This document shows, in pieces, positions 1 through 6,691 of a stretch of 10,177 nucleotides of DNA. The translations under genes were made by a program, and so were the position numbers. Source of the stretch: JANMZR01 sp031383555. Lineage in GTDB: Bacteria; Bacteroidota; Bacteroidia; Cytophagales; Spirosomataceae. The notes under the pieces were generated by a model. It saw only the letters and a list, made by a program, of their open reading frames with translations, did not search any database and was not told the DNA's origin. Position 1 is the stretch's first letter. Each line of letters starts with the position of its first letter. The DNA lies in NCBI GenBank assembly GCA_031383555.1, contig JANMZR010000263.1:1-10177 (forward strand). Reading direction: 5' to 3'.

Positions 1-2
1 TA

Positions 3-311
3 GATGGAGGTTTTTTATTGGCTGTAGCAAATAGAGCATATTATACCATTTTTTATTGTATGAATGCATTTTTATACTCAGAAAATGTTTATGCAAAAAC
101 ACATAAAGGTGTACATGTTAAATTTGTAGAGCTATTTATTAAGACTAATATTATCGATAAAAAATATTCTGATTTTGCACAAGAATCTTTTAACTTTCGC
201 CAAGATGCAGATTATGATATGGAAGCAGATTTCAGTTTAGAACAAGTTCAAAACATTCTAAATCAGGCTCAAGATTTTCTAAAAATAACCAAAGAATATT
301 TAAAAAAATAG
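3..311 (+). CDS. HEPN-domain protein of the UPF0332 type, 5' end cut off by the window edge
   Basis: The frame is open to the left edge, so this is the last 102 codons of a gene that begins outside the window. The sequence matches the HEPN fold of small UPF0332 proteins: N-R-A-Y-Y at residues 10-14 of the visible part, then A-K-T-H-K-G at 31-36, R-Q-D-A-D-Y at 66-71, and a C-terminal helix. Family members are about 125-135 aa, so roughly 25-30 residues are missing. Such proteins are usually encoded just downstream of a small MNT-type nucleotidyltransferase and act as two-gene toxin-antitoxin modules, the HEPN protein being an RNase or the target of the partner. That partner would lie to the left and cannot be seen. 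In the Rx4-6H motif the position after R-A-Y-Y-T-I-F is Tyr rather than His, a variant I recall in other members of this subgroup. A TTG at 18 is an artificial start, because homology continues upstream of it. Family is fairly sure; activity is inferred. Confidence 0.8.
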   Translation, partial: DGGFLLAVANRAYYTIFYCMNAFLYSENVYAKTHKGVHVKFVELFIKTNIIDKKYSDFAQESFNFRQDADYDMEADFSLEQVQNILNQAQDFLKITKEYLKK

Positions 312-340
312 CTCAATTCATTCAAATAACTCATCTTGAC

Positions 341-413
341 TTTACCGCAATTGGTCGCATGCGTCGGCTGGCGGAGTTGCGGGGGATTGAGAGGGCGTTG
401 GGGAGTGTGGTTT
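341..413. other. GC-rich intergenic island with an open reading frame tail
   Basis: Between the HEPN gene and the acyltransferase gene, positions 345-411 are about 66 percent G+C (44 of 67 bases by hand count), while the flanks are very AT-rich. On the plus strand the frame that ends with TGA at 412-414 is open back past 302. It reads an Arg/Leu/Glu-rich tail containing RMRRLAELRGIERALGSVV, which resembles the end of a real protein but has no convincing start. The island contains the 8-bp palindrome CGCATGCG at 357-364. It could be a decayed gene end, part of a dispersed intergenic repeat, or imported DNA. I do not recognise a parent family. Confidence 0.4.
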
Positions 414-490
414 GAGCATTAATCTATTGTAGGAATTTTAAATTTTAATTTATTTTTTATAAAACTTTGGCCTAAAAAAAGAAATAAATT

Positions 491-1669
491 TTAGCTTCTA
501 TCAATTATTGGGCTTCTTTCAAAAACAGCATTTTCGTCAAAAAGCTTTCTGTATGTCGCCATTTTAGATTTTACAGTAAAGCCAATATCTTCAAAAATAA
601 ATTGCATTTTTGGGTTGAAATCACCCACCCAGGTAACCACAATATCCTTATATTTGGCTTTACCCCTTATTCTTTTAGCCAAATCTATAAAAATTGCACC
701 CTCAATCCCTCTTTTTTGATACTCAGGATGTACCCCAATGGCAACTCCATTTATTCTGGTGGCATTTACAAAATATTTCAACAGAATAAACTTCAACTTC
801 CCAATCAAATCCAAATTTCCATTTAATATTTTGAAAATTGGGTTGATATCAGGAATACATAAACAAAAAGCTGACGGTTTATTTTCATGGTACACAAAAC
901 AAAGTAAATCTTCATCAATGATAGGTTTCATTTTTTTGAAAAGAGAATTAGCCATTTCCTTCGACATTTCTTTAAAATTGTCATGCGTTACCCAAGCAGC
1001 ATTGTATATAGTTCTAAAATCTTCCGCATATTTTTCCAATTTGCTTATTTTAATCGGCTCAATCCTAAAAAAAGGATCATTAATTATGGCTTCAGCCTTT
1101 TGCTTGAATTTCTCAGGAATTGGGTCATTGATGAGCCGATAGTTAATTAGCTGATTATAATAGACTTGAAAGCCATATTGCTCGAATAAATTTTTGTAAT
1201 AGGCAGGGTTATAATTTTGCCCGTAATAAGTAAGGAAGTCAAAATTTTCAATTAAAAGGCCCCAAAACTTATTGTTTTCACCAAAATTTATTGGCCCATC
1301 CATAGCTTCCATCCCCTTAGCCGACAACCAGGTTTTAGCTTGACTAAATAAAATATTTGAGGCATTTACTTCGTCGATACATTCAAAAAACCCAATTCCA
1401 CCTGTTGGTTGCTTAAAAGTATGGGCTTTTTTTTCATTTATAAAAGCAGCTATTCTTCCAATTATTTCTTCATTTTCATTTAGCAAAATCCATCGCTCGC
1501 AACTACCATGTGTAAAATACTTGTTTTTTGCAGGGTCAAAAACACTTTTTACTTCTTGCTTTATTTGCGGCGTCCAATTTTTATCTCCCTTATAAATTTT
1601 ATATGGTAGTGCTAGAAAAGCTAAATCGTCACTTTTATTTTCAACTTTTTTTATTTTGTAAGTATTCAT
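491..1669 (-). CDS. GNAT-superfamily acyltransferase-like protein, candidate bacterial ceramide synthase (bCerS type)
   Basis: This 392-aa protein is about twice the size of a simple GNAT enzyme and appears to have two parts. The N-terminal half carries conserved blocks: LPYKIYKGDKNW at 21-32, GRIAAFIN at 71-78, a GPINFGENNKFWGLLIENFD block at 125-144 and NPAYYKNLFEQYGF at 154-167. The C-terminal half ends in a GNAT-like acyl-CoA site with IGVHPEYQKRGIEGA at 311-325 (the QxxGxG/A signature in altered form) and a closing FEDIGF at 359-364. The family includes proteins labelled 'N-acetyltransferase' or YghO-like. In Caulobacter a GNAT-type protein is the bacterial ceramide synthase, which N-acylates the long-chain base. 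The start ATG lies inside the end of the upstream dehydrogenase gene with a 29-bp overlap, implying one transcript and probable translational coupling. The superfamily is well supported. The ceramide role is inferred from its partner, and another N-acyl transfer is possible. Confidence 0.72.
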   Translation of the reverse strand: MNTYKIKKVENKSDDLAFLALPYKIYKGDKNWTPQIKQEVKSVFDPAKNKYFTHGSCERWILLNENEEIIGRIAAFINEKKAHTFKQPTGGIGFFECIDEVNASNILFSQAKTWLSAKGMEAMDGPINFGENNKFWGLLIENFDFLTYYGQNYNPAYYKNLFEQYGFQVYYNQLINYRLINDPIPEKFKQKAEAIINDPFFRIEPIKISKLEKYAEDFRTIYNAAWVTHDNFKEMSKEMANSLFKKMKPIIDEDLLCFVYHENKPSAFCLCIPDINPIFKILNGNLDLIGKLKFILLKYFVNATRINGVAIGVHPEYQKRGIEGAIFIDLAKRIRGKAKYKDIVVTWVGDFNPKMQFIFEDIGFTVKSKMATYRKLFDENAVFERSPIIDRS

Positions 1670-2636
1670 TTTTAAACCAATTTACCGTGTTATTAATTGT
1701 TTCAAATGCGGGTCGAGGTGAAAAAGCTAATTCATTTTTTGCTTTGTCGGCTTGATAATAGTGGTTTTCGTTCGATGCTTTAATGGTTTTTAAATTAATA
1801 GATAGCGATTTTTTAAAAATTAATTCAAATACATAACCTATACAGCCTAAAATAAAGCCAATTGAAATGGGCATTTTATGTTTGGGTGGAGCCACTTTGG
1901 CAAAGTCACAGGCAAGAGTAAAAATTTCATGGTAGGTTAAATTTTCATTGCACAATAAGTAATTAACCCCCAAATTGCCGTTACCAAAAGCATTTATCAC
2001 AACTTTAGCCACATCTCGTACGTCAACAATATTTTTGCCGCCAGTTGGGTAAAGCGCAATTTGATTGTTTATAGCACTAAAAATAAGTTTTCCGGAGCTT
2101 CTGTTCGAATCGCCTGGTCCCAAAATAAATGTTGGGTTTAGAATAATAACTGGGAATTTGTTTAATTTGAATTCTTCCAACAAAAGCTCTTCGCCAATAA
2201 TCTTTGTGTTAATATAAGGCAATTTTGAACTTGAGACTTTCAATTTTATTGACTCATCAGCTGGATTTTCAATATTTCCATGCAAAATAGTGTTAGCAGT
2301 ACTTATATGAATGAATCGGTGAATATTTGCCTTTTTTGAAACATTGATTAAATTTTTTAAGCCATTAATATTCACATCCTCTTGCTTCCTGTTTTTTATA
2401 GAAATCATATTTGTGTCTGCCGCACAATTAACTACAATATCACAACCATTCAAGTTTTCTGGTAATGAATTTTTATCAGTTACATCTCCATAACAAATTG
2501 TAAAATCAAAAGAGAAACTGGTTTTAGTAATGTTTAAACTTCTAACCAAAGCAGTAATTTCATGACCTTCTGCATAGCATAATTCGGCAATATGCCTTCC
2601 CAAAAGTCCCGTGATTCCTGTTATAAATATTTTCAT
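1641..2636 (-). CDS. Extended SDR, NAD-dependent epimerase/dehydratase family; candidate 3-ketosphinganine reductase (CerR-like)
   Basis: The 331-aa protein starts with a Rossmann fold: TGITGLLG at 6-13 is the TGxxGxxG nucleotide-binding motif, D66 and VVNCAA at 68-73 follow, and the catalytic set is S112/T113 plus Y141-x-x-x-K145. NPTFILGPGD at 167-176 is typical of the dihydroflavonol-4-reductase-like branch of extended SDRs. A hydrophobic stretch at about 256-275 may hold the protein against the inner membrane, as expected for a lipid substrate. It is the upstream member of a two-gene minus-strand operon with the GNAT-like gene. In Caulobacter the ceramide pathway uses an epimerase-type reductase (CerR) with a GNAT-like ceramide synthase, and Bacteroidota are known sphingolipid makers. 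By that analogy this enzyme may reduce 3-ketosphinganine or an N-acylated form. No serine palmitoyltransferase is visible. The alternative is another sugar, sterol-like or flavonol-like ketone reductase. Family is sure, substrate is not. Confidence 0.85.
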   Translation of the reverse strand: MKIFITGITGLLGRHIAELCYAEGHEITALVRSLNITKTSFSFDFTICYGDVTDKNSLPENLNGCDIVVNCAADTNMISIKNRKQEDVNINGLKNLINVSKKANIHRFIHISTANTILHGNIENPADESIKLKVSSSKLPYINTKIIGEELLLEEFKLNKFPVIILNPTFILGPGDSNRSSGKLIFSAINNQIALYPTGGKNIVDVRDVAKVVINAFGNGNLGVNYLLCNENLTYHEIFTLACDFAKVAPPKHKMPISIGFILGCIGYVFELIFKKSLSINLKTIKASNENHYYQADKAKNELAFSPRPAFETINNTVNWFKNEYLQNKKS

Positions 2637-2987
2637 ATTTATTCTTTTTGGTATAAGAATGTAATTTTATAGTAAAGTTTAGACAAAATAAAAATAATAA
2701 ATCGTGAGAATAAATTGTATAGTGTTGAGTATTTTATTTGGAAATTTTACTCAAACTAGCTTATGGTGATTAATGTTTATATGATATCTGCTAATTTATA
2801 AACGTCATCAATTCTTACCATTAAATAAGTTTTAATCCTAATATTTGTATCTAATTTTTAAGACTTGTAAATTTATTAAAAAACTTAAAATTCAACTGCT
2901 TGATTTATTAATATTTCTAATAAGGCTAATTTCTAGTTAAAACAAACACCATAAAATTTACTACTATATTCCCAAACTTAATATACT
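2637..2987. promoter_or_regulatory. 351-bp AT-rich spacer between divergent operons
   Basis: This spacer holds no credible gene in either strand. It must contain the promoters of the minus-strand reductase/acyltransferase pair and of the plus-strand lipoprotein/radical SAM operon. I see no strong match to the Bacteroidota consensus (TTTG then TAnnTTTG) for the plus-strand operon, and no hairpin terminator. A possible weak minus-strand promoter is listed separately. No Shine-Dalgarno sequence precedes the ATG at 2988, which is normal for the phylum. Confidence 0.5.
2656..2688 (-). promoter_or_regulatory. Possible Bacteroidota-type promoter for the reductase/acyltransferase operon
   Basis: On the minus strand TTTTG (2688-2684) is followed after 20 bases by TACATTCT (2663-2656), about 20 bp before the ATG at 2636. 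The spacing fits the -33/-7 layout of Bacteroidota promoters, but the -7 box matches TAnnTTTG only in part. In DNA this AT-rich such matches arise easily, so this is a weak call. Confidence 0.22.
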
Positions 2988-3515
2988 ATGAATCAAAATA
3001 ATGCATTTCTACCAAAAAGGCTTTCAGTAGTATTATTTATTACGCACTTACTTTTACTTTCAGGCTGCGGTATGAGATTTTACAAAGCGAATCTAATAAA
3101 ACCAGAAAATAAGTTAGAAAAAATAAATTTAGCTATTACAGCAAATAGGTATTTTATCATTCATCTAGGTGAAAAACAATGGCATTTAGAGGATCCATCT
3201 ACTATCCAGGAAAATGGGCAAGTCTATATTAAAGGAAAATTAGGCATTATGGGTAATCTTGAAGCCGAAATGAGCGAAAGGCTACGCAAAAATAATTTTG
3301 CTTACAGTTCTAGATTTGGAAAATATAATATTGCATCCCATCAAATTCATCTTTACGATTTAGATTCAGAGATCAATGAAAATGAATTTAGTGTTCCGTT
3401 TTCATCTATAACAAAAATAGTAAATTATAATACCGCTCCTGCAGCTACATTGCTTTCACATGTATTTATGACTTTAATAATTCCTTCCACTCTTATTGCG
3501 TTCATTTTCAGATAA
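2988..3515 (+). CDS. Lipoprotein of unknown function, short paralogue of the next gene
   Basis: A 175-aa protein with a lipoprotein signal peptide: hydrophobic core at about 12-24 and lipobox L-L-S-G-C at 23-27, predicting lipid attachment at C27. No known domain was recognised. It aligns through its whole mature length with the first 175 or so residues of the next protein. Shared blocks are GCGMR-F/Y-YK after the lipobox, YFIIH at 55-59, W-H at 65-66, LE-x-EM-x-x-RL at 91-99, AYSSRFG at 105-111, ASHQIHL at 116-122 and TAPAATLLSHV at 149-159. It ends in a hydrophobic segment (about 157-174) just where the longer protein continues into further domains. It is therefore either a tandem duplicate that lost its C-terminal part or a stand-alone version of the N-terminal module. 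The reading frame is intact. It opens a plus-strand operon, with the next gene 16 bp downstream. The function is unknown. Confidence 0.85.
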   Translation: MNQNNAFLPKRLSVVLFITHLLLLSGCGMRFYKANLIKPENKLEKINLAITANRYFIIHLGEKQWHLEDPSTIQENGQVYIKGKLGIMGNLEAEMSERLRKNNFAYSSRFGKYNIASHQIHLYDLDSEINENEFSVPFSSITKIVNYNTAPAATLLSHVFMTLIIPSTLIAFIFR

Positions 3516-3531
3516 ATAAACCTTATAAATT

Positions 3532-5169
3532 ATGAAAAATAACTGCTTCTCGTTAAATATTTTCATATCAACTTTGTGCCTGCTCATACTGTCAGGTTGT
3601 GGTATGAGATATTACAAATCGACGAAAATTTCTGCTGAAAACTTTGAAGAAAAAATCAACTATGCATTGGAATACGGTAAGTATTTTATTATCCATCAGG
3701 GTGATAAAGAATGGCATGTAGCAAATCCAGCAAAATTTATTGAAAATGGAGTGTTTAAAATTATTGGTCGACTGGATACTGTGGGTTATCTTGAAGATGA
3801 AATGAGGGATAGGCTAGAAATAAATAAAGGTAATCGTCAAAATTTGGCTTATAGCTCTAGATTTGGACGAAAAAATAAGGCATCTCATCAAATTCATTTA
3901 TTTGTTTCTGATTCTTTAACAATACAAACTGATTTTAGTCTTCCTTTGGCAAACATTAGAAAAATTGATGATTATATTACAGCACCAGGAGCTACATTCC
4001 TTTCTCATGTTGGTCTCACAATGGCAGCTCCAGCAATTGTACTTTGGGCAGCTTGCCGCTGCCCTTATGTATACGCCTACGAAAACTCAAAACTAAATTT
4101 TAAAGGAAATCTGTATTCAGGAGCCATTTACCCAAATTTGGAGCGAAATGACTATCTAACAATCCCGAATATGGCAGTAACTGAGGGGAAATATAAATTT
4201 AGACTTGAAAATCCTCGTGACGATGAGCACCAATTTACCAATTTCATGCAAATGATGGTGGCACATCATCCCTACAACTTGAAAGTTTTACCAGATAGAA
4301 AAGGAAATTTGCATACAATAAAAGATTTACAAAAACCCCAAGAAGCTGTTTCGTCCGATTCGAAAAATCAATTAGTCCAAGTGTTAGAAAAGGATAGTCA
4401 ATTTTACCAATTTAATGAAAATCAAGAAGTTGACGATCTAAATAGTATTGTACTCAAGTTCAAAAATGAAGCAAAAATCACCAATCCAAAATTAGTTTTG
4501 AGCCTGAAAAATTCGGATTGGGCGGGCTACATTTATAAAGAAGTGATAAGCCTTTTTGGAAATAAATTACCTGCTTGGCAAAAAAAGAAAATGAAGCACT
4601 CAACTGATGAAATAAATGCGAGATCTGTGGCACAAGGCACATTATTGTCGGTCTATTTGAAAACTAAAAATGGCTGGAAGTTCATTGACTATATCAATAC
4701 ACCTGGGTCAGTTACTACTAGAGATATAATACTACCAATAGAAATAATCGAAACAGAAAAAGATGTAGAAATTATGCTAAAAGGTGGCTTTCGGTTTTGG
4801 GATTTAGACTACGCAGCTATGGATTTCAGCCCGGATGAGACATTAGAAATTGAATATTTACAACCAAAATCGGTCCTTGATTCTTTAGGAAATGACCATT
4901 CGGCTGCTTTGTTAACCGACGACTCAAACTACCTTAATCAATTGACTGTGAGCGATAAGTTTGAGATTACTTTTGACAATATTGCAAAAAAAGAAAACTT
5001 AACGCAAACCATGATTTTGAATGGAAAGGGCTATTATAATAGAATGGAAAAATTTGAAGGAAAAATACAATTGGGTGAGCTAATGAAAATAAAGAAAACC
5101 AGTTTTTCTGCTTTTTCCAAAAGGAAATACCTTGAAATTACAAATTTATATGCTGCCACTAAACCATAA
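3532..5169 (+). CDS. Large lipoprotein of unknown function with a CxCP-x-VY domain
   Basis: A 545-aa protein with lipobox L-S-G-C at 20-23, so it should be anchored by C23 in the inner or outer membrane, facing the periplasm or surface. Residues 24-160 form the module shared with the preceding lipoprotein. A hydrophobic stretch lies at about 157-174. It is followed by CRCPYVYAYENSKLNFKG at 175-192 and a YSGAIYPNLERNDYLTIP block at 195-212. From memory, similar C-P-x-V-Y ... G-A-x-x-P-x-L-E-R-x-D-Y patterns occur in uncharacterised Bacteroidota surface proteins, but I cannot name the domain. The remainder (about 215-545) is soluble, charged and beta-rich in appearance, with WKFIDYINTPG at 382-392 and GGFRFWDLDYAAMDFSP at 418-434. 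It lies 16 bp after its paralogue and 8 bp before a radical SAM gene, indicating co-transcription. Lipoprotein status is sure, function unknown. Confidence 0.87.
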   Translation: MKNNCFSLNIFISTLCLLILSGCGMRYYKSTKISAENFEEKINYALEYGKYFIIHQGDKEWHVANPAKFIENGVFKIIGRLDTVGYLEDEMRDRLEINKGNRQNLAYSSRFGRKNKASHQIHLFVSDSLTIQTDFSLPLANIRKIDDYITAPGATFLSHVGLTMAAPAIVLWAACRCPYVYAYENSKLNFKGNLYSGAIYPNLERNDYLTIPNMAVTEGKYKFRLENPRDDEHQFTNFMQMMVAHHPYNLKVLPDRKGNLHTIKDLQKPQEAVSSDSKNQLVQVLEKDSQFYQFNENQEVDDLNSIVLKFKNEAKITNPKLVLSLKNSDWAGYIYKEVISLFGNKLPAWQKKKMKHSTDEINARSVAQGTLLSVYLKTKNGWKFIDYINTPGSVTTRDIILPIEIIETEKDVEIMLKGGFRFWDLDYAAMDFSPDETLEIEYLQPKSVLDSLGNDHSAALLTDDSNYLNQLTVSDKFEITFDNIAKKENLTQTMILNGKGYYNRMEKFEGKIQLGELMKIKKTSFSAFSKRKYLEITNLYAATKP

Positions 5170-5177
5170 ATAAAAAA

Positions 5178-6416
5178 ATGGAAAAAATTAATATTCTTGA
5201 AAAAAAACCGCTAATTGAGCAAGCTCATTCAGTAAAATCGCCAATTATTTCTGGCTTAAAAATGAATTTTGAAATGGCCAAAGTATGGGTTAGTATAGCC
5301 ATGAGGGTTATTAGAGAGTATCCAAACCCTATTTTGCTATGGAAAATTTTGGGGAAAGTAAGGAAAATTAAAAACGAATTTGAAAACAAAATACCAACAA
5401 AAAAACTAGCAAAGGTTGATGGCCGTTCTTATATATCGTTCACTTTTCAAGGTTTTCCTTCACCGTATTTTTATAGAAATATATTACTCGAAGCCCGAAA
5501 ACTAACTGCAAACAAATTGGGCATTGCCGAAAATATAAGAATGGTATTTATTGCCATCACCAAAAAATGTCCTTTGAAATGTGAACATTGCTATGAATGG
5601 GACGCCCTCAACAAAAGAGAAACCCTATCCCTGAATGATTTGAAAGCAATTGTGAAAAAATTTCAAGATTCAGGTGTGCCTCAATTCCAGTTGGGAGGTG
5701 GCGAGCCGTTAGTGAGAATTGATGATTTAGTAGAATTAATTAAAACAGCAAAGAAAACAGCCGACTTTTGGGTAGGCACCTCAGGCTTTAACTTAACATT
5801 GGCTAATGCCTTAAGGTTAAAATCTGCTGGTCTGACTGGTGTTTCTATAAGTTTAGACCACCACGACCCCGAATGCCATAATGCTTTTAGAGGCTATGCC
5901 GACTCCTTCCAATGGGTAACTAAAGCCGTTGAAAATGCCCATAAAGCCAAATTGGTAGTTACCTTGTCGGTTTGTACAATTCGATCCTTTTGTACAGAAG
6001 AAAATCTGATGAAATATGCCATTCTAGCCAAAAAATTGGGTGCTTCATTTATTCAATTAATCGAGCCTCGGGCAGTTGGGCATTATGCTGGAAAAGATGT
6101 AATACTTTACCCAGAACACGAAAAAGTATTAGAAGATTTCTACTTAAAATTAAATAATGACCCACAATTTTTGGATTTCCCAATTATTGATTATGTTGGC
6201 TATAAACAACGCCGAACAGGTTGTGCCGGCTCCGGTTTCCGGTACTTGTATGTTGATACTGATGGCTTTATGAACTCCTGCCCATTTTGTAGAAGTAGCA
6301 CAACACATGTATTAGATGGCCCTATTGAAGAGTCCATAAATCGAATGAAAAACATTGGTTGTGCAAAATTTAGCAATATTGTGGAAACATCTTCATTTGG
6401 TTCTATAACAGCTTAA
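5178..6416 (+). CDS. Radical SAM protein with SPASM-like C-terminal cysteine cluster
   Basis: A 412-aa protein. The radical SAM signature CxxxCxxC is C131-PLK-C135-EH-C138, which should bind the [4Fe-4S] cluster that cleaves S-adenosylmethionine, and GGGEP at 173-177 is the SAM-binding loop. The C-terminal part carries C349, C368-P-F-C371 and C395, spaced like a SPASM or twitch region with an auxiliary iron-sulfur cluster. This is typical of enzymes that modify peptides or proteins and of some anaerobic cofactor enzymes. The first 120 residues are a lysine-rich extension with a hydrophobic helix around 33-60, which may bring it to the membrane. It starts 8 bp after the large lipoprotein gene, so the three genes are probably one operon. 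The substrate cannot be read from the sequence. Peptide maturation is the leading guess from the SPASM-like end, but no convincing precursor gene is present. The heme- and PQQ-related subfamilies remain alternatives. Confidence 0.88.
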   Translation: MEKINILEKKPLIEQAHSVKSPIISGLKMNFEMAKVWVSIAMRVIREYPNPILLWKILGKVRKIKNEFENKIPTKKLAKVDGRSYISFTFQGFPSPYFYRNILLEARKLTANKLGIAENIRMVFIAITKKCPLKCEHCYEWDALNKRETLSLNDLKAIVKKFQDSGVPQFQLGGGEPLVRIDDLVELIKTAKKTADFWVGTSGFNLTLANALRLKSAGLTGVSISLDHHDPECHNAFRGYADSFQWVTKAVENAHKAKLVVTLSVCTIRSFCTEENLMKYAILAKKLGASFIQLIEPRAVGHYAGKDVILYPEHEKVLEDFYLKLNNDPQFLDFPIIDYVGYKQRRTGCAGSGFRYLYVDTDGFMNSCPFCRSSTTHVLDGPIEESINRMKNIGCAKFSNIVETSSFGSITA

Positions 6417-6485
6417 ATGGCAAAAAAAATAAATACGCAAATTCCAGTTCAGCTTTTCTCCCGATTATATTTAAAATTTTCCTAA
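6417..6485 (+). CDS. Possible 22-codon open frame abutting the radical SAM gene
   Basis: An ATG follows directly after the TAA of the radical SAM gene (TAAATG) and opens 22 codons, giving MAKKINTQIPVQLFSRLYLK plus F-S, ending with TAA at 6483-6485. It has a basic start and a hydrophobic/aromatic end. The junction would allow translational coupling. Peptide substrates of SPASM enzymes are often encoded next to them, but this frame is very short, lacks Cys, Gly-rich or leader motifs, and could easily be chance. It is recorded as a weak possibility only. Confidence 0.15.
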   Translation: MAKKINTQIPVQLFSRLYLKFS

Positions 6486-6661
6486 ATAAATCTTTTGGCT
6501 AATCAAACCACTCCAAAATTAAAGTTATAATAATTGCTTAATCGGCAAATTTGTTAGCTAATATAATAAAAAAATAACTCCTCTTTGTAAGCATAAAAGT
6601 TTAATCGATAGAGACTTGTTTTCACCTTATAAAACCAACATAATTATTAGGCAAAACATCC

Positions 6662-6669
6662 TATATTTA
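6662..6669 (+). promoter_or_regulatory. Probable -7 box (TATATTTA) upstream of the dehydrogenase small-subunit gene
   Basis: TATATTTA matches the Bacteroidota -7 consensus TAnnTTTG in all but the last base and lies 22 bp before the ATG at 6692, a usual place for a short 5' leader. No clear TTTG -33 box stands about 20 bp upstream. The 275 bp between the radical SAM stop and this gene suggests the dehydrogenase pair is a separate transcription unit. Confidence 0.3.
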
Positions 6670-6691
6670 CATAAAATAATTAATAAATTTT

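Noticed and set aside
18..20. TTG as start codon of the HEPN gene
   Set aside because: The frame stays open to the window edge and family similarity (conserved residues before N-R-A-Y-Y) begins upstream of it, so the true start is outside the window.
738..1142. Plus-strand open frame opposite the acyltransferase gene
   Set aside because: It lies wholly antisense to a well-supported gene and shows no domain or signal of its own. It is a shadow frame.
2973..2980. Minus-strand TAAGTTTG box just upstream of the first lipoprotein gene as the promoter of the minus-strand operon
   Set aside because: It matches TAnnTTTG, but it would give a leader of over 330 bases and its -33 region would fall inside the lipoprotein coding start. 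There is no supporting TTTG.
2988..3515. Short lipoprotein as a truncated pseudogene of the longer one
   Set aside because: The frame is intact with a clean signal peptide and stop, the paralogue begins 16 bp later, and no decayed remainder is present. It is kept as a real gene.
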